Positions 1 to 6,238 of a stretch of 37,598 nt of DNA are shown here, piece after piece. Source of the stretch: Lachnospiraceae bacterium (GTDB lineage Bacteria; Bacillota_A; Clostridia; Lachnospirales; Lachnospiraceae); the NCBI GenBank assembly GCA_017516285.1, contig JAFXDD010000018.1:1-37598 (forward strand), given 5' to 3'. The first letter of the stretch is position 1; each line of letters opens with the position of its first letter. The notes under the pieces are model-generated. The model did not search any database. It was not told the origin of the DNA and saw only the letters and a list, made by a program, of their open reading frames with translations. The position numbers and the translations under genes were made by a program.

Positions 1-266
1 TGTACACCATCATATTAATGAGCAGGCGCATCATAGAGCATGTAACAGCAGGATATGACAGAATAAGAGAAAGGTTAGGTGAAATCATGGGAGGAGTAGT
101 ATTGGATAATCCGGCCAGAGCAATTTTTGCAAATGGCAAAATCGAGGGCAGAATCGAGGGAAGAATCGAGTTGTGTATTGCTATGTTAAAGGATGGCATT
201 ATTCCCATGGCGGAGGCAGCAAAGCGTCTGGGCATGAATGAGGAAGAGGTATGCCAGTATTTGTAA
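1..266 (+). CDS. C-terminal part of an Rpn-family PD-(D/E)XK nuclease/transposase-like protein (5' end outside window)
   Basis: The frame is open to the left edge, so the ATG at 18 need not be the start; this is probably the tail of a larger gene. The visible part resembles the C-terminal tail of Rpn (recombination-promoting nuclease) proteins of Lachnospiraceae: a helical block with GEIMGG, a short linker of repeated IEGR tetrapeptides, then a small helical end (LKDGII, AAKRLGMNEEEV) like a degenerate DNA-binding helix pair. No nuclease motif lies in the visible part. An almost identical block follows at once at 294-566. Family assignment is from tail resemblance only. Confidence 0.5.
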   Translation, partial: YTIILMSRRIIEHVTAGYDRIRERLGEIMGGVVLDNPARAIFANGKIEGRIEGRIELCIAMLKDGIIPMAEAAKRLGMNEEEVCQYL

Positions 267-566
267 GTAAAGGGAAATATTGATGTTTGTCATGCATGTA
301 ACAGCAGGATATGACAGAATAAGAGAAAGGTCAGGTGAAATCATGGGAGGAGTAGTATTGGATAATCCGGCCAGAGCAATTTTTGCAAATGGCAAAAATG
401 TAGGTAAAGCTGAAGGCAAAATCGAGGGCAAAATCGAGGGCAGAATCGAAGCATACATTTCGCTGCTTAGGGATGGTATTATTTCCATGGCGGAGGCTGC
501 AAAGCGTCTGGGCATGAACGAGGAAGAGGTACGACAGTATTTGTAAGTAAAGAGAAATATAGATGG
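38..566 (+). repeat. Tandem duplication of an Rpn tail cassette, about 256-280 bp period
   Basis: Unit 1 starts at 38 and unit 2 at 294 (offset 256). Their stop codons lie at 264 and 544 (offset 280). The 24-bp difference is in-frame and sits in a run of about 12-bp repeats coding for IEGR/IEGK. Homology continues about 20 bp past each stop, so the duplicated unit includes 3' flank. Confidence 0.85.
283..546 (+). CDS. Small ORF, tandem copy of the Rpn-like C-terminal tail
   Basis: This 87-residue frame repeats the preceding one. The first 103 bases of the shared block (294-396 against 38-140) differ at one position by eye. It encodes the same GEIMGG region, a longer IEG(R/K) linker and the same AAKRLGMNEEEV end. 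An AAAGGGA sequence before the ATG at 283 could act as a ribosome binding site; an upstream TTG at 280 is less likely. The nuclease domain is absent, so it is either a free-standing tail peptide or a non-functional duplication. The linker is 8 codons longer than in the first copy. Confidence 0.4.
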   Translation: MFVMHVTAGYDRIRERSGEIMGGVVLDNPARAIFANGKNVGKAEGKIEGKIEGRIEAYISLLRDGIISMAEAAKRLGMNEEEVRQYL

Positions 567-579
567 TTTTCAAAGCATA

Positions 580-599
580 ACCCCCTCATGCGAGGGGGT
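580..599 (-). terminator. Hairpin terminator between crr and the Rpn-like repeats
   Basis: Eight-bp GC-rich stem (ACCCCCTC with GAGGGGGT) and a 4-base loop, just past the end of crr. T-tracts are poor on both sides, so termination may be weak or rely on the stem alone. Confidence 0.6.
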
Positions 600-606
600 C
601 AATTAA

Positions 607-1107
607 TTATTTGGCCTCTACTAAGACGGTCTCGCCGGCTATGGCATCAATTCCTGTATGTAATTTCATGTCAGGATAATCGTCAGAGTTGGTTACTGCA
701 AGTACGCAGCAAGTCTGGTAGCCTCTGGATTTGATTAGTTTAGAATCGAATCTAATTAGCTTGTCACCGGCTTTAACGGTGTCACCTTCTTTTACATATA
801 ATTCAAAGCCTTCGCCATTTAATGCAACGGTGTCAATACCTTCGTGGATAAGCAGCTCCATACCATTTGCGGCGGTGATACCTACCGCATGTTTGGAAGT
901 CTCCATAATAGTGGAAATTACACCGTCACAGGGAGCGATGATAAGTTCGCTGGAAGGTTCGATAGCAAGACCATCGCCCAGCATTTTTGATGAAAATACA
1001 GGGTCCTTAACTTCTTCCATAGGAAGAACCTTGCCGGAAAGGAATGCAACGAGTACATTTGGGTTGGCCGGTTCAGCGACTTTGTTCTTTTTTAAAAATG
1101 ATAGCAT
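607..1107 (-). CDS. crr: PTS glucose-type EIIA component
   Basis: Single-domain EIIA of the glucose superfamily, 166 residues, the usual length for free-standing Crr. In the phosphotransferase system it takes phosphate from HPr and passes it to an EIIB domain; it may also act as a signalling protein. The phospho-accepting histidine is H88 in LLIHEGIDTV and the partner histidine is H73 in SKHAVGI; the SSKMLGDGLAIEP surface around residue 39-51 is typical. The Shine-Dalgarno AAGGAG lies a few bases before the ATG at 1107. It is monocistronic, with no EIIBC or HPr gene beside it, so its partner transporter must be encoded elsewhere. Confidence 0.93.
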   Translation of the reverse strand: MLSFLKKNKVAEPANPNVLVAFLSGKVLPMEEVKDPVFSSKMLGDGLAIEPSSELIIAPCDGVISTIMETSKHAVGITAANGMELLIHEGIDTVALNGEGFELYVKEGDTVKAGDKLIRFDSKLIKSRGYQTCCVLAVTNSDDYPDMKLHTGIDAIAGETVLVEAK

Positions 1108-1140
1108 TTCTTTACTCCTTCATAAATTATTTCTAATTTT

Positions 1141-1169
1141 ATTTTATAACAATTGTGGAATAAATACAA
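1141..1169 (-). promoter_or_regulatory. Promoter of crr
   Basis: On the minus strand TTGTAT (1169-1164) and TAAAAT (1146-1141) are 17 bp apart, leaving a leader of about 30 bases before the ATG at 1107. Confidence 0.6.
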
Positions 1170-1314
1170 ATAGTAGATATTGGAAATAAATTTGCAATCT
1201 GGTCAATTTTCGGTATGTTTTGTAGAACAAAAGAGATGGATTTTCAAAGTTAAAATACGAACTATGAGTAGTATTGAACTACCTTAAATTCTAGTAAGAT
1301 ATTTGTAGAAATTT

Positions 1315-1340
1315 GGAACAAAACAGGGGATAAATCCGTT
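1315..1340 (+). promoter_or_regulatory. ECF-sigma-like promoter before the DUF4367-type gene
   Basis: GGAAC at 1315-1319 and CGTT at 1337-1340 are separated by 17 bp, matching the GGAAC/CGT layout of extracytoplasmic-function sigma promoters. No sigma-A promoter of similar quality is seen between 1190 and 1394; the best alternative (TTGAAC at 1274) has a poor -10. Confidence 0.45.
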
Positions 1341-1394
1341 ATATAAGTGTAGGAGGGAGAGAGGTAAAAAGAAAAATACTTAAGGAGGTTAGAA

Positions 1395-2087
1395 ATGCTT
1401 AGTGAAAGCGAAAAAATGTTAAAAGAGAGCGTGCTAGAAGCATGCGAACTGGACGACGAACGGCTGCAGAAGCTGGTGGATGAGAGCGAACCACATGTGT
1501 TTTCCGAAAGATTTGAAAAAAATATGGAGAAAGTGTTTCGCATGTATCGCAGAAGATGTTTTATGCGAAAAGTAACGCGCTATACAGCAGCGGCGGCTGT
1601 GTTAGTGTTAGTTGTGACAGGAGGAATATTTCTGACTACCGGTAAGTCTGCTGAAGCAACCACACCGGGTGTAAATGTATTGGAATGGCTGAAGGATTAC
1701 TTCTCCTTCGAAAAGGGTAACAGCGGAAAGTCGGAAGGAGTTCTTTTTGATGAGTCCCAGATTGGATATATGCCGGAAGGGTTTGAGTTGAGTGAAGAGG
1801 AAGTAAGCAGTTCAGTAGCAATATATAAGTATATAAATGATAATAATGAGTTTATAACACTTCAAGTTGGTATGTCAAAATTTATATTACAACAAAATAA
1901 CGAGAATATTGACGAAGAAGTTGGAATGAGTTTGGCTGGTTATGAATATACATATATTTATGAAAAAGTTAAGCAAGAGCATGTGTTGTTTTGGGCAGAT
2001 GATAATGAGTTGCAATATACCTTGATTGGAAAACAAGACAAAGAAATAATGATGAAGATTATGGAGAGTATTACTTATGAAAGGTAA
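1395..2087 (+). CDS. Membrane protein with extracytoplasmic DUF4367-like domain, anti-sigma-like
   Basis: A 230-residue protein with a cytoplasmic N-terminus (1-60, acidic then Arg/Lys rich), one membrane segment (about 62-81) and an extracytoplasmic part of about 150 residues. That part starts with an Ala/Thr-Pro stretch and continues as a DUF4367-like fold (IGYMPEGF, a mid-domain FITLQVG strand and a final IMMKIMESI helix). The layout fits proteins that usually sit beside an ECF sigma gene and act as anti-sigma or stress sensors. A strong AAGGAGG lies 6 bases before the ATG. No sigma gene is adjacent. It overlaps the next gene by 11 bp, so the two are translated from one message. Assignment is by topology and motif resemblance, not by search. 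Confidence 0.65.
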   Translation: MLSESEKMLKESVLEACELDDERLQKLVDESEPHVFSERFEKNMEKVFRMYRRRCFMRKVTRYTAAAAVLVLVVTGGIFLTTGKSAEATTPGVNVLEWLKDYFSFEKGNSGKSEGVLFDESQIGYMPEGFELSEEEVSSSVAIYKYINDNNEFITLQVGMSKFILQQNNENIDEEVGMSLAGYEYTYIYEKVKQEHVLFWADDNELQYTLIGKQDKEIMMKIMESITYER

Positions 2088-2526
2088 ATTGATTGTAAAA
2101 AATAGTGTGAAGATTTTAAAAGCCCAGATGGCAATCTTGTTGGCATTAGTAATGATGAGCTTTACAATATGTGCTGCTAATAATAACATATCTGTAGCAC
2201 AAAGTGTATCGCCAAGATTTAATAATGTTATTAATGCGACTTTGTCCATTGGGTTTAACGACGATAATGTAGTATTTTGTTCTATTAGTGTAAATCAAAG
2301 TTCTAATGGTACCGGTGTCAGTGGCATTATGAAATTATTTGATTCCAATGGCACTTGTCTGGCAGTCTGGTCAGTAAGTGATTATGAAGGAATAATATTT
2401 CAGGAATTTTCCTACCAAGGTGTCTACAGAGAAACATACACAGCAACCTTCGAAGGGTATGCATACAGCAACGATGGAACACCACCGGACAGGCTGGAGC
2501 TTTCCATCACAGATACATGTAAGTAA
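2077..2526 (+). CDS. Small secreted protein of unknown function
   Basis: A 149-residue protein whose start overlaps the end of the DUF4367-like gene by 11 bp, with GGAGAG about 9 bases upstream. The N-terminus is a signal peptide: positive KGKLIVKNSVKILKAQ, a hydrophobic core to about residue 31, cleavage probably after CAA. The mature part is rich in Ser, Thr and Asn and short strand patterns (VSPRFNNVINATLSI, CSISVNQSS, YTATFEGYAYS), suggesting a small beta-sandwich. Similar small exported proteins with a SPR.. start are common in Clostridia and have no assigned function. Co-transcription suggests it works with the upstream membrane protein, perhaps as its ligand or output; this is inference. 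Confidence 0.7.
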   Translation: MKGKLIVKNSVKILKAQMAILLALVMMSFTICAANNNISVAQSVSPRFNNVINATLSIGFNDDNVVFCSISVNQSSNGTGVSGIMKLFDSNGTCLAVWSVSDYEGIIFQEFSYQGVYRETYTATFEGYAYSNDGTPPDRLELSITDTCK

Positions 2527-2551
2527 AAGGGTTTATATAGATAAAGTTGAG

Positions 2552-2580
2552 GCCAATCTTGTTTCGACAGGGTTGGCTTT
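2552..2580 (+). terminator. Intrinsic terminator after the DUF4367/secreted-protein pair
   Basis: An 11-bp stem with wobble pairs (GCCAATCTTGT with ACAGGGTTGGC) around a TTCG loop, followed by TTT. It lies 26 bp past the stop of the secreted-protein gene. Confidence 0.75.
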
Positions 2581-2693
2581 ACTTATGATATAGAAAGCGT
2601 ACCAATTGAGTGAATGCAATGACTGCTCCATCTCTCAGTCGTCTGAACAGTAACGCTGTTACTTACATTTTTGTAAATTCTAGTAGATTTTTG

Positions 2694-2722
2694 TTGCAAA
2701 ATAGATTAATGGGTACTATAAT
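2694..2722 (+). promoter_or_regulatory. Sigma-A promoter of the decayed Rpn gene
   Basis: TTGCAA (2694-2699), 17 bp, perfect TATAAT (2717-2722). An AAGGAGG Shine-Dalgarno follows at 2729-2735, but no ATG/GTG/TTG lies at a usable distance; ATC stands at 2743. Confidence 0.7.
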
Positions 2723-2742
2723 GTAAGTAAGGAGGTTAAGCT

Positions 2743-3339
2743 ATCGGCTCAAAGGAAAGGTCTTCGGACTTAAATATACAAAAGCAATTCATCCATTAAA
2801 TCCGCAGGAAGAAGCGAAGGCGCTACTATCCGGTAATTACCATCGTGCTCAGCTTCAATTATAAGAAGCGCTGGAAAAGCCCCTTAAACCTGATTGATTG
2901 TCTGGAGGATGTACCGGAGGAACTAAGACCTTACATTAATGATTATCGGGTAAATTTATTTGAAATCCCCTACCTGACCCGTGAGCAGGTAGAGCTGTTT
3001 CAAAGCGATTTCAAGGTAGTGGCGGACTATTTTGTCCAGATGCGAGAGAACAACAACTACATCCCCAGCAAGGATACCTTGGAGCATGTTAGGGAAGTAT
3101 TTGAGCTGATGTCAGTTGTTGCAGGAGATGAGCGATTTACGGAAGCATATTCCGAAGAAGGGAGTGACACGAATATGTGCGAATTTTTAGACAGAGTGGA
3201 AAAACGTGGCGAAGTCCGTGGCAGAATAAAAGGCACCGTGGCAACCTGCCGTAGGTTTGGGATGGCTGACGATGGAATCCTGAAAGAAGTCATGGAGCAG
3301 TTTCAGCTGGAGGAGAAAGAGGCTTTAAGGTATCTGTAA
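2743..3339 (+). pseudogene. Rpn-family PD-(D/E)XK nuclease/transposase, internally deleted relic
   Basis: A good promoter and Shine-Dalgarno lead into ATC GGC TCA AAG GAA in the same frame as the 3' part, stopped by TAA at 2797. The frame then runs open to 3339. From about 2827 it encodes the C-terminal half of an Rpn protein: YPVITIVLSFNYKKRW, a LFEIPYLTREQVELFQSDF segment, VADYFVQMREN, then a Gly/Arg linker and a short helical tail like those at 1-546. The N-terminal nuclease core is missing, so the simplest reading is loss of roughly the first half plus the start codon. A GTG at 2845 allows a 164-residue ORF, but it has no good ribosome binding site. Confidence 0.6.
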
Positions 3340-3407
3340 GCTTTATTCCATTTGTTGCATCTAAAGAAATTAAAGAAAAGGCCAAGAGCGTATTTTTCTA
3401 AAAGTAA

Positions 3408-3436
3408 TTGATTTTGAGTTGAGTAGATGCTACAAT
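3408..3436 (+). promoter_or_regulatory. Promoter of the AAA-ATPase/DUF1703 gene
   Basis: TTGATT (3408-3413), 17 bp, TACAAT (3431-3436), about 60 bp before the chosen ATG at 3496. Confidence 0.6.
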
Positions 3437-3495
3437 GTTGATAGAGTTTAGTGCACCGTAGTTTTGCTGCCTGAGTTTCTTTGAGAGGTGTTTGG

Positions 3496-5175
3496 ATGGG
3501 AAGAAATGTAGCTATTGGTATACAAAATTTCAATGAAATAATTGAAAAGAATTATTTTTATGTGGATAAGACGGATTTTATAAAAGAATGGTGGGATAGT
3601 GGAGATTCTGTAACCCTGATTACACGTCCGCGCCGTTTTGGCAAGACACTGACCATGAGCATGGTGGAGCAGTTTTTCTCTGTAGAATTTGCAGACAGGA
3701 GAGATCTATTTGAGGGATTGTCTATCTGGAATGAAGAAGAGTATTGCAAGATTCAGGGTACCTATCCGGTTATCAGTCTTTCTTTTGCAAATGTCAAAGA
3801 GAAAACTTATCAGAATACAAGAGACAAAATATGCCAGCTGTTGGTAAATCTTTATTCAAAGTATGAATTTCTTTTGAAAAGCGAGATTTTGACGGAAAAA
3901 GACAAAGAATATTTTCAAAGAGTATCTGTGAAAATGAGTGATTCTGATGCTTCACTGGCACTTTATCAGCTTTCTGGTTATTTATATCGCTACTATGGCA
4001 AGAAAGTCATTATTCTGTTGGATGAGTATGATACACCGATGCAAGAGGCTTATATTGACGGATATTGGAATGAATTAGTGGCATTTACCAGAAGCCTTTT
4101 TAATGCTACGTTTAAGACTAATCCGTGGCTGGAGAGGGCGATAATGACCGGAATTACCAGAGTCAGCAAGGAATCTATCTTCTCGGATTTAAATCATCTG
4201 GAGGTTGTTACAACGACTGCAAATAAGTATGCGGAGAGTTTTGGATTTACGGAAGCAGAAGTATTCGCAGCCATGGATGAATTTGGATATTTCGATAGAG
4301 CGTTGGTGAAGCAATGGTATGATGGTTTTATCTTTGGAGAAAAGAAGGACATTTATAATCCATGGTCCATTCTTAATTATTTGGATAAAGGTACAGTAAA
4401 AACTTATTGGGCCAATACCAGCTCCAACAGTTTGGTGGGTAAGTTGATTCGGGAAGGAATTCCGGAAGTGAAAACGGTAATGGAGGATTTGCTGAGCGGG
4501 AAAATATTCCGGGCACAAATTGATGAGCAAATTATTTTCAACCAGCTGGATAATCGTATCAGTGCTATTTGGAGCCTGCTATTAGCCAGCGGGTATTTAA
4601 AAGTAGTAAATTATAAGCTGCCTCCTGAGGTGGGAAGGCCGGAATATGACCTATGTCTGACGAATATGGAAGTGCGGTTGATGTTTGAGGACATGATTAG
4701 AGACTGGTTCTCAGAATATACACCGGCATACAATCAGTTTATCAAGGCGCTGATATTGGATGATGTGGATGCCATGAACGAGTATATGAACCGGGTGGCA
4801 TTGGAAACATTCAGTTTCTTTGATACCGGTGCACGTGCATACGGGCAAACGGAGCCAGAACGTTTTTATCATGGATTTGTGCTTGGACTGATGGTGGATT
4901 TAAAGGGCAGGTATATGATTTCGTCAAATCGAGAGAGCGGCTTTGGTCGATATGATGTGATATTAGAGCCGTTATCTGCAAAAGATGATGCAATTATTAT
5001 CGAATTTAAGGTGCGCAAAAAGAGAGAGAAAAGCATAGAAGAAACATTACAGAATGCCTTACAGCAAATCGAAGATAAGCAGTATGAAACAGAACTTTTA
5101 GCGAAAGGAATTTCAAAGGAGCGTATTCGAAAGTATGGTTTTGCTTTCGAAGGGAAAAACGTGCTGATTGGGTAA
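3496..5175 (+). CDS. AAA-ATPase-like protein with C-terminal PD-(D/E)XK (DUF1703) domain
   Basis: 559 residues from the ATG at 3496, preceded by GAGAGGTG; an in-frame TTG at 3481 has no ribosome binding site. The N-terminal AAA-ATPase-like domain opens with IGIQNFNEIIEKNYFYVDKT, has a P-loop variant RPRRFGKT (44-51) and a Walker B LLDEYD (174-179). The C-terminal part has the nuclease-fold signature YD (486-487) with EFK (503-505), the usual D...ExK pair of DUF1703. These proteins are abundant and often multi-copy in Clostridia and Bacteroidetes, and their role is not established; selfish or defence-like functions are suspected. It looks intact. Its place beside two sets of Rpn relics makes the region a collection of PD-(D/E)XK elements. 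Confidence 0.9.
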   Translation: MGRNVAIGIQNFNEIIEKNYFYVDKTDFIKEWWDSGDSVTLITRPRRFGKTLTMSMVEQFFSVEFADRRDLFEGLSIWNEEEYCKIQGTYPVISLSFANVKEKTYQNTRDKICQLLVNLYSKYEFLLKSEILTEKDKEYFQRVSVKMSDSDASLALYQLSGYLYRYYGKKVIILLDEYDTPMQEAYIDGYWNELVAFTRSLFNATFKTNPWLERAIMTGITRVSKESIFSDLNHLEVVTTTANKYAESFGFTEAEVFAAMDEFGYFDRALVKQWYDGFIFGEKKDIYNPWSILNYLDKGTVKTYWANTSSNSLVGKLIREGIPEVKTVMEDLLSGKIFRAQIDEQIIFNQLDNRISAIWSLLLASGYLKVVNYKLPPEVGRPEYDLCLTNMEVRLMFEDMIRDWFSEYTPAYNQFIKALILDDVDAMNEYMNRVALETFSFFDTGARAYGQTEPERFYHGFVLGLMVDLKGRYMISSNRESGFGRYDVILEPLSAKDDAIIIEFKVRKKREKSIEETLQNALQQIEDKQYETELLAKGISKERIRKYGFAFEGKNVLIG

Positions 5176-5202
5176 CATGACATACAAATTAAAACAAACA
5201 CC

Positions 5203-5231
5203 TTGACAAAACCTTCACTCTCGCATATTCT
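5203..5231 (+). promoter_or_regulatory. Promoter of the cysE operon
   Basis: Perfect TTGACA (5203-5208), 17 bp, TATTCT (5226-5231). Transcription would start near 5238, just before the T-box leader. Confidence 0.7.
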
Positions 5232-5259
5232 AATAATATATGCAAAATATATTTAAAAA

Positions 5260-5490
5260 GCGATGAACGGAAAGAGTAGCAAGGCGTTTCTTTTCAGAGA
5301 GGGGCTGTCACCGGCTGAAAGCAGTCCTAAAGAGCAAGGTGTGAAGTGCGTCCGGAAGCTTTGCAGGGGAAGGATAGTATCCTGCAACGGGTAGTGCCGT
5401 TACACACCTTGAGGGAAAGCATATGCTTTAATTAGAGTGGAACCGCGGATTACTTCGTCTCTATGTTGAGAAGAAGTAGTCCGCGATATT
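5260..5490 (+). promoter_or_regulatory. T-box riboswitch (probable Cys specifier) before cysE-cysS
   Basis: A tRNA-sensing leader. Stem I is closed by CGGA (5268-5271) with TCCG (5351-5354), with AGAGTAG on one side and GAAGTGC on the other, as in a specifier loop. TGC at 5347-5349 is a cysteine codon and fits the downstream genes. A separate stem pairs 5361-5367 with 5381-5387. The T-box proper is AGAGTGGAACCGCGG (5434-5448), whose TGGA pairs with the free tRNA acceptor end. The terminator stem pairs 5444-5456 with 5473-5485. Uncharged tRNA-Cys would favour the antiterminator and switch on cysE and cysS. The class is certain; the specifier is inferred. Confidence 0.92.
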
Positions 5491-5495
5491 GTTTT
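5444..5495 (+). terminator. T-box-controlled intrinsic terminator
   Basis: A 13-bp stem (5444-5456 with 5473-5485, one G-U pair) followed by a T-rich stretch. Its 5' arm overlaps the T-box sequence, so formation is exclusive with the antiterminator. Confidence 0.85.
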
Positions 5496-5507
5496 GAGGA
5501 GATTTTT

Positions 5508-6191
5508 ATGAGTATAATCAGTAAAATTAAAGAGGAGATTGCCATTGTTAAGGCAAGGGACCCTGCTATGCATTCTGATTGGGAGGTTTTTTTATATCCT
5601 TCCTTCCGGGCAATTATGAATTACAGGGTTACCCATAAGTTATATGTAAAGGGGCATTTCCTACTGGCCAGATATTTGTCACAGCGCAGTGCCAGAAAGA
5701 CGGGCATCGAAATACATCCGGGTGCGCAGATTGGCAAGGGACTGTTTATAGACCATGGTCACGGGGTGGTAATCGGTGAGACTGCCATAGTGGGGGATAA
5801 TGTGACCTTGTATCAGGGGGTTACCCTGGGTGGTACCGGTAAGGATACCGGTAAGCGTCATCCGACCATCGGCAATAATGTTTTGATTGGTTCGGGAGCT
5901 AAGGTGTTGGGACCTTTTGAAATCGGCGACAACAGTAAAATCGGTGCCGGCAGTGTAGTACTGTCTCCGGTGCCTGACAATTGTACGGTAGTGGGTGTGC
6001 CGGGACGTATTGTGAAGCGTAATAATATTTCCTGTCCCAGCATGGAGTTAAATCAGGTAGACTTGCCTGACCCGATTGTTGAAGAATTAAATGCTTTAAA
6101 GACAGGCAGAAGCTCTTTGGAAAACCGTGTAGAGGAGTTGGAAGCACTGGTGCGTGAGCTTGCGGACATGGCTGCCGCAAAGACGTCATAA
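5508..6191 (+). CDS. cysE: Serine O-acetyltransferase
   Basis: Transfers acetyl from acetyl-CoA to serine, the first step of cysteine synthesis. It is 227 residues from the ATG at 5508, which has GAGGAG 7 bases upstream; an in-frame ATG at 5463 lies inside the terminator hairpin and is rejected. The N-terminal helical part (DPAMHSDWEVFLYPSF) is followed by the left-handed beta-helix of hexapeptide repeats (IEIHPGAQIGKGLFIDHGHGVVIGETA), with the catalytic H-G-H region and the GGTGK cofactor loop. It ends in a short coiled-coil-like tail. First gene of the T-box operon and 47 bp from cysS, so enzyme supply and tRNA charging respond to the same cysteine signal. Confidence 0.95.
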   Translation: MSIISKIKEEIAIVKARDPAMHSDWEVFLYPSFRAIMNYRVTHKLYVKGHFLLARYLSQRSARKTGIEIHPGAQIGKGLFIDHGHGVVIGETAIVGDNVTLYQGVTLGGTGKDTGKRHPTIGNNVLIGSGAKVLGPFEIGDNSKIGAGSVVLSPVPDNCTVVGVPGRIVKRNNISCPSMELNQVDLPDPIVEELNALKTGRSSLENRVEELEALVRELADMAAAKTS

Positions 6192-6238
6192 AATAAAGGT
6201 AAACCTAAATTACAATAAATACCAGAAAAAGGAGATAG

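Noticed and set aside
2801..2866. Alternative frame reading NYHRAQL, like a segment of Rpn proteins
   Set aside because: It overlaps DNA that encodes the better conserved YPVITIVLSFNYKKRW in another frame, so the resemblance is probably coincidental.
5463..5507. In-frame upstream ATG giving a longer CysE
   Set aside because: It lies in the loop and arm of the T-box terminator hairpin and lacks a ribosome binding site; the ATG at 5508 has GAGGAG.
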